DNA from: Planctomycetota bacterium
GTDB lineage: Bacteria > Planctomycetota > SZUA-567
Assembly (NCBI GenBank): GCA_020860865.1
Contig: JAJBTL010000357.1
Location: 731-12,928, forward strand
DNA: 12,198 nt
Direction: 5' to 3'
Shown here: positions 6,042 through 9,895 of the stretch, in pieces
How the letters are laid out: the number at the start of each line of letters is the position of its first letter
Numbering within the stretch: position 1 is the first letter of the stretch
The notes under the pieces: generated by a model
Database searches by the model: none
The model's input: the letters and a program-made list of their open reading frames with translations, nothing else
Told to the model about the DNA's origin: nothing
Position numbers and translations under genes: made by a program

Positions 6042-9000
6042 CCGACGTTCGTAAGACTCTAACTGATGAAGTTAAGGCAGCCGTTAACGCTTATTTTGAT
6101 ACGAATTCTTTTCCTATCCCCGCGCCTCCTGCTCCACCTGATCAAGATGCAGCCCAATATTTCGACAAACTTAAAAACAGCGTAATGAATGAAATCCAAG
6201 CACGCACCGGAACTACTGCATACGGTTTATGTAAAACCTATGATAACGATAATGGAGGTACAGATGCGGCGGTTGATTCAGCTGATGCGATTTTAGAAGA
6301 TTTAATCGATCAAATGCAGGACGAGATTGAAGGTCACGTCACCAAAAGCTTCTCCAATGTCGCCCAAGATTACAGAAAGAATGAAGCCGCTGATATGGCC
6401 GATTTCGTCACGAATCGTGGTGAGGTAGGTACCAACATAAATGATCTGGACATACTCGATGACGTCATCGACCCCTCGACGGTGCGTTCCGGATACGGCT
6501 ATAACTTCGTCAAGGAGTTTGTCGCAGAAATAGCGAAGTATGTATCCGACAATCTTAAAGATGGTACCGACTTGGCCCAATTCCGTATAGATATCATTGC
6601 GGATATGGGTGTCAAGGTTGGCGACATGCTGGCCGGTTCCGGTAGCACCCCTGAAGAAAACAAGTGGGCATGGATCTTCGGCCAGCTACCGCCTCCCCAG
6701 GATGCGGAAGCCATGGCGAATATCACCACTATCACCGATGGCATTCTTAAGGCATATGAAAAAGAAATCTCCACCATGACCAAAGACCAGATCAAGGCCT
6801 TTGATCAGACGAAGATTCAGCGCCTCGCCAATACCACCTTGAATGATGGCGTGTACCTCAAGGATGATATGGAATTACTTAACACCTATAACGGTGCTGG
6901 CACTACCATAGTACGGCAAATGCTCGCAGCCGCCAATCAATTTTTGGAAGACTTCCCATTTGACTATCCTACATCGCATCCTAGTTTGACTGACTATCAA
7001 AGTGATCTGGCAGATGCAATGCGTAGCGTGATGACCCAGGAACCATATAGGAGTCTGCCTTCTGGAGGCAGTCCAGATCCGGAGGCAACGGCTAATCTGT
7101 TAATAGGCACCTTGATCGATACCGTCGAAAAAGATTTTGACGATAGGGCAACGGCGGCCATTAATCAAGCATTAACAGCAAACCGGCAATTTAATTCCGC
7201 TATCGACGCTCACAAAGATGCCAATGATGGTCCAGTACAGGTTTGGGGTCTCTTTGAGGCTGAGGTCGGAAGTTCTAATGATACTGATGCGTTGCAGACA
7301 ATTATCAGAAACACAACGGCTAACTACATCAACACTCTTAGAGGCCTGAATGTTGATATAAGTGCTTTTGATGGAGAAGATTTTGCCACAGAATTAACAA
7401 CCGCTCTACAGGGCGCAAACATCTATAAACAGCCTACTTATACCTCTGACGTCGAAGATAAAGCTAATGATGTCATCACCGCTGTCGTAGCTGATCTCCT
7501 GCCGAAATTTCAAGATGTAATTGAAAAGGCAGTCAACGACAACTTCGTTGATGACGCTCAACTTGAGGATCTGTTTAATACTCAAATTAATCCAACCAAC
7601 GTCACAAATCAAGGACGAATTGATATATTAAACTCCGTCCCGAACCCAGACGGATCCCTCAACAACTACGGTGACCAGCTCCTTGAAGAAATCGACGAAA
7701 AGGTCAAGGAGTATCTCCTCGCTTCCGACTTGAAGGATAACTATTCCTACTCGAAGTTCAGAGATAAGTTCGTCGAGGACCTGAAAAAATCACTCCTTGA
7801 TGATGGACCTGGTGCCACCGGCGTCTATTCAAAACTTAGCACGCAAGCACTCAAAGATGCGGCCGAAGAAATCGTTACAGCGGCGATGGATAAAATCACG
7901 AAGCCGAAGACAGGTGAACCCAATCCTTTCCGGGAATACGCGGATAACAAGCATGCGTATCAGGTTGCAGAGGAAAAGCTGAATACCGCGAAAGCCGAAA
8001 CCGAAGCAGCCGAAGTTACCATGGAACAACGGGAAACCGAACTCGAAGATGCCAAGGAAAAAACCAAGCTGGCCAAGGAGGCTCTTGCCGAATCCACAGA
8101 CGTTCTTATTAACGAAGAGACCGGGCTGAACAAGGAATGGGCCAAGTACAAGAAGCAGTACGATTTGTACGAGGCGGGCGCGTCCGATGCCAACAGTAAA
8201 ACCCCGAAAGGCGAGTAGGTCGGCAGTATCACGTTCACCAATCTCGGCATGCGCATCTACTCGACAGACTACGGTTCAGCCGAAACGATCCGCATCCAGA
8301 ACAAGACCGGGCAACTGTTCTACCAGTACCTCGATCCTGACAGCCTGGACAAGAAGATGGTCGCCGCCGACACCACGGTGCAGGTGGCCGGGGACGACGC
8401 CCAAATAAGTCTGAACGGCGCCCCTATCTTCACCACCGGCCTTATCGCCAACACGACGACACCGGACTTCTCCGGCGCCCTCGTGTTCAACCAGGGCACC
8501 CTCGGCAAGACCACTCTGGCCGTCGCCGGCTACGACATGGGCAAGTACTTCTCGAAAGCCACCGGCCTCCAGGGCGTCGAGGAGAACGAACCGGATATCC
8601 AGGCCTACGAGCGCTCCTTTGAACCGCCGGCCCTGACTGTCTCGATGGGATCCGGCGACCCGGCAGCCGGTACCGAAACCGGCCTCCGGAACGCCCAGAA
8701 CCAGCCGATCAGCCTGTACATGGACTTCACCCAGCTTGACCCGACCGTTCAGGTCAAGATAACGAACCTCGGCAAATCGACCGACGTCAAGATAACCTAC
8801 GATTTCGACAGCACCACCGGAGTCGGGAAAATCAAGATTGACGCCAGCCGGATGATGCCGCCCTGGGGCGAAGACGACACGGTCGACACCAACGAGTACC
8901 TGAAGATGCACGAAGAATTGGTTCAGAAATGGAAGGATGACAACCCGGGCGTCGAGGATGAGGAGATCATTCAGACCGCCATGGACGACATTTACCAACA

Positions 9001-9706
9001 AGTCCTTGATTATCGTGGCGAGTTGATTATCGAGGAAGAGGTCAATATCTCGAACCTGAACGACGGCTACTATGTCACGAACCCGAACCTGAAGGGGCTA
9101 TACATCACGACGAGCGACCTTATCGACATGGCGAAGAGCCAGGGCGACGAAGGCCCGATAACCATGCAGACGACCCCGGACAACGGCGACCTTCTCCTCG
9201 AAGTGAACACCTACGCCACCAATCCGAGAAGCACCACCTCGGAATCGATGTCGGACTTTGTCGGCGGCATGCAGTTCCAGCTTGGCGCCACCGAAGGGAA
9301 CCAGGACCGGACCATCTACTCTATCCAGTCCATGTCCATGTCGAACCTCGGCCGGATCACCTGGGAAGGCACCGACTACTGTCTCCAGGACGTCCTCGGC
9401 GGCGGCATCGCCAGTCTGACCAAAGACCCCATCCTCGCCATGCGCGTTCTCAGTAAGGCGGTGGATGACGTGTCGACCCTCCGGTCGCGCTTGGGCGCGT
9501 TCCAGTCGAACATGCTGCAAACCAACATCAACAGCCTGGAAGTGGCAATTGAAAACATCACGAAAACCGAGTCGGCCATCCGCGACACCGACATGGCGGC
9601 GGAATCGACCCAGTTCACCCGCTTCCAGATCATGCAGCAGGCCGGCACGTCCATGCTCGCCCAGGCGAACCAGATAAGCCAGAACGTTCTCTCGCTCCTC
9701 CAGTAA
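3549..9706 (+). CDS. Giant flagellin of about 2052 residues, interrupted by a frameshift and an in-frame amber codon
   Basis: Filament subunit exported by the flagellar type III system. The N-terminus MSLIINNNLSALN with KLSSGYKINVGADDPSGL and GIAEGALNEMNSIL is classic flagellin D0/D1 (residues 1-140), and the C-terminus (ESAIRDTDMAAESTQFTR ... LAQANQISQNVLSLLQ) is the matching D1/D0 end. Typical flagellins are about 250-600 residues; restoring one base at 5876-5905 and reading through TAG at 8216-8218 gives about 2052. Segments: D0/D1, residues 1-140; outer domains, 150-569, including a flagellin-IN-like stretch at about 227-268; an insertion, 570-1557 (5256-8218); distal outer domains from 1558; D1/D0. 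Neither internal fragment has its own ribosome site, and all three pieces are needed for both filament ends, so this is one gene. The gene just downstream is a paralogue without the insertion. Family is certain; whether the breaks are real is open. Confidence 0.88.
5625..7897 (+). repeat. Six degenerate tandem protein repeats (about 125-150 residues each) in the flagellin insert
   Basis: Two recurring helix types define the repeat. Helix A (pattern like F-L-x-E-I-x-x-Y-V) starts at 5625 (YPNDFGKKFLEEI), 6044 (DVRKTLTDEVKAAVNAYF), 6497 (GYNFVKEFVAEIAKYVSDNL), 6902 (TTIVRQMLAAANQFLEDF), 7286 (DALQTIIRNTTANYINTL) and 7661 (NNYGDQLLEEIDEKVKEYL). Helix C (pattern like A-A-x-x-I-L-x-x-I-I-D-x-V) starts at 5829 (KDAADRVLADIMGEVEHIL), 6275 (DSADAILEDLIDQMQDEIEG), 6701 (DAEAMANITTITDGILKAY), 7076 (DPEATANLLIGTLIDTVEK), 7448 (DVEDKANDVITAVVADLL) and 7850 (LKDAAEEIVTAAMDKI). 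Spacings are 375-453 nt for A and 372-446 nt for C. A middle helix B (for example YSKFRDKFVEDLKKSL, LAQFRIDIIADMGVKV) lies between. Divergence is too high for DNA-level repeats. The repeats were found by eye. Confidence 0.55.
5876..5905 (+). other. 1-nt deletion (frameshift) in the giant flagellin gene
   Basis: The frame must change between 5876, where the downstream frame becomes open after a TGA at 5873, and about 5905. The A run at 5898-5901 is the most likely site: with five As the protein reads EVEHILGLRLKNDMQAELAK without a break. Another solution is one A added near 5888 (ILGTTLENDMQ). No canonical slippery heptamer lies in register, so programmed frameshifting is not supported. Confidence 0.8.
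5906..8218 (+). CDS. Giant flagellin, central segment (repeats 2-6 and second coiled-coil arm)
   Basis: Open segment from the frameshift to the amber codon. It has no ribosome site before the first ATG at 5906 and no signal peptide, so it is not an independent gene. It is acidic and strongly helical, rich in Asp, Asn, Ala and Ile, and holds five of the six repeats. It ends with a Lys/Glu/Ala-rich coiled-coil arm (HAYQVAEEKLNTAKAETEAA through EWAKYKKQYDLYEAG, about 7946-8190). There is one Cys (GLCKTY, near 6225), no HExxH metallopeptidase motif as in flagellinolysins, and no other catalytic signature that I recognise. Codons are A/T-richer than in the flanks until about 7640. Confidence 0.8.
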   Translation: MQAELAKYDSASDVDKEFDILEKSGTRTNEFDKLDDVDNDQLPTVTDVRKTLTDEVKAAVNAYFDTNSFPIPAPPAPPDQDAAQYFDKLKNSVMNEIQARTGTTAYGLCKTYDNDNGGTDAAVDSADAILEDLIDQMQDEIEGHVTKSFSNVAQDYRKNEAADMADFVTNRGEVGTNINDLDILDDVIDPSTVRSGYGYNFVKEFVAEIAKYVSDNLKDGTDLAQFRIDIIADMGVKVGDMLAGSGSTPEENKWAWIFGQLPPPQDAEAMANITTITDGILKAYEKEISTMTKDQIKAFDQTKIQRLANTTLNDGVYLKDDMELLNTYNGAGTTIVRQMLAAANQFLEDFPFDYPTSHPSLTDYQSDLADAMRSVMTQEPYRSLPSGGSPDPEATANLLIGTLIDTVEKDFDDRATAAINQALTANRQFNSAIDAHKDANDGPVQVWGLFEAEVGSSNDTDALQTIIRNTTANYINTLRGLNVDISAFDGEDFATELTTALQGANIYKQPTYTSDVEDKANDVITAVVADLLPKFQDVIEKAVNDNFVDDAQLEDLFNTQINPTNVTNQGRIDILNSVPNPDGSLNNYGDQLLEEIDEKVKEYLLASDLKDNYSYSKFRDKFVEDLKKSLLDDGPGATGVYSKLSTQALKDAAEEIVTAAMDKITKPKTGEPNPFREYADNKHAYQVAEEKLNTAKAETEAAEVTMEQRETELEDAKEKTKLAKEALAESTDVLINEETGLNKEWAKYKKQYDLYEAGASDANSKTPKGE
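8216..8218 (+). other. In-frame amber codon (TAG) inside the giant flagellin
   Basis: Codon 1557 of the reconstructed gene reads TAG between KTPKGE and VGSITFTNLG. The frame stays open afterwards to the normal flagellin stop at 9706. VGSITFTNLGMRIYSTDYGS aligns with TAAFSNLGLRLSSRDYGS in the downstream paralogue, so the codons just after TAG are genuine coding sequence. It marks the 3' edge of the insert. Confidence 0.85.
8219..9706 (+). CDS. Giant flagellin, C-terminal segment (distal outer domain and D1/D0 C-terminus)
   Basis: Coding resumes directly after the amber codon. The first ATG (8249) has no ribosome site, and the ten codons before it (VGSITFTNLG) are conserved with the paralogue, so translation would not start here naturally. 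The segment carries an outer domain (DYGSAETIRIQNKTGQLFYQ, LYMDFTQLDPTVQVKITNLG), a short charged helical stretch (EYLKMHEELVQKWKDDN) and the canonical C-terminal flagellin helices (LSKAVDDVSTLRSRLGAFQS, then AIRDTDMAAESTQFTRFQIM), ending NVLSLLQ. These are the D1 and D0 helices needed for export stability, filament packing and FliS-type chaperone binding. Composition returns to high GC. Confidence 0.85.
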   Translation, partial: VGSITFTNLGMRIYSTDYGSAETIRIQNKTGQLFYQYLDPDSLDKKMVAADTTVQVAGDDAQISLNGAPIFTTGLIANTTTPDFSGALVFNQGTLGKTTLAVAGYDMGKYFSKATGLQGVEENEPDIQAYERSFEPPALTVSMGSGDPAAGTETGLRNAQNQPISLYMDFTQLDPTVQVKITNLGKSTDVKITYDFDSTTGVGKIKIDASRMMPPWGEDDTVDTNEYLKMHEELVQKWKDDNPGVEDEEIIQTAMDDIYQQVLDYRGELIIEEEVNISNLNDGYYVTNPNLKGLYITTSDLIDMAKSQGDEGPITMQTTPDNGDLLLEVNTYATNPRSTTSESMSDFVGGMQFQLGATEGNQDRTIYSIQSMSMSNLGRITWEGTDYCLQDVLGGGIASLTKDPILAMRVLSKAVDDVSTLRSRLGAFQSNMLQTNINSLEVAIENITKTESAIRDTDMAAESTQFTRFQIMQQAGTSMLAQANQISQNVLSLLQ

Positions 9707-9719
9707 CGTTCGGAACATC

Positions 9720-9727
9720 GTCCCGCC
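9720..9727 (+). promoter_or_regulatory. Possible anti-terminator arm upstream of the flagellin terminator
   Basis: GTCCCGCC is exactly complementary to GGCGGGAC (9759-9766), the 5' half of the terminator stem. Pairing of these 8 bp would exclude the terminator hairpin. This could tune read-through into the downstream flagellin-like gene, or may only be a remnant duplication of the stem sequence. Confidence 0.3.
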
Positions 9728-9758
9728 AATCACCGGGCATCACTAAAGCACCATCCCC

Positions 9759-9797
9759 GGCGGGACGCGCACTCATACAGCGCGTCCCGCCTTTTTT
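9759..9797 (+). terminator. Rho-independent terminator after the giant flagellin gene
   Basis: A perfect 12-bp stem, GGCGGGACGCGC (9759-9770) with GCGCGTCCCGCC (9780-9791), a 9-nt loop, and six Ts at 9792-9797. It lies 53 nt after the stop codon and should separate the two flagellin genes into different transcripts unless bypassed. Confidence 0.9.
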
Positions 9798-9868
9798 CTG
9801 CTTTAACGGTTTACACCTGTTGCTCATTAATTCTTCGGTGAAACCGCGCCCGTTTTCCGCGCCGCGCA

Positions 9869-9883
9869 CCGGGCTTTTCCCGG
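9869..9883 (+). promoter_or_regulatory. Small hairpin overlapping the ribosome site of the second flagellin-like gene
   Basis: CCGGG (9869-9873), loop CTTTT, CCCGG (9879-9883). The 3' arm includes the first two G of the GGGAGGT ribosome site (9882-9888), so the fold would partly mask it. It is short and could be chance in GC-rich sequence. Confidence 0.3.
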
Positions 9884-9888
9884 GAGGT
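9882..9888 (+). promoter_or_regulatory. Ribosome binding site of the flagellin-like paralogue
   Basis: GGGAGGT, 7 nt before the ATG at 9896. The same frame upstream is open only back to a TGA at 9839 and has no other Met codon, so this site fixes the start. Confidence 0.75.
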
Positions 9889-9895
9889 ATTCATC

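Larger units (their letters stand above)
5256..8218 (+). other. Insertion domain of about 988 residues in the giant flagellin
   Basis: Boundaries come from comparison with the downstream paralogue. On the left, SITLTIPKPGVLDGV matches LYVALAVPLENLPSD; on the right, VGSITFTNLGMRIYS matches TAAFSNLGLRLSS. In the paralogue these two edges are joined by only a few residues, while here about 2960 bp intervene. The block is coiled-coil arm 1 (about 5295-5525), six helical repeats (about 5530-7940), coiled-coil arm 2 (about 7946-8190) and a short SDANSKTPKGE linker. No flanking direct repeats, transposase or target duplication were seen. The paralogue could instead have lost the block, though the low GC of its core favours gain here. 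Confidence 0.7.

Noticed and set aside
5530..7940. Flagellinolysin-type metallopeptidase in the insert
   Set aside because: I looked for HExxH and found none; the region reads as helical repeats without a catalytic signature.
8216..8218. Pyrrolysine or programmed stop read-through
   Set aside because: No pyl gene, suppressor tRNA or read-through context is visible in the window; only one in-frame TAG exists, so a mutation or error is simpler.
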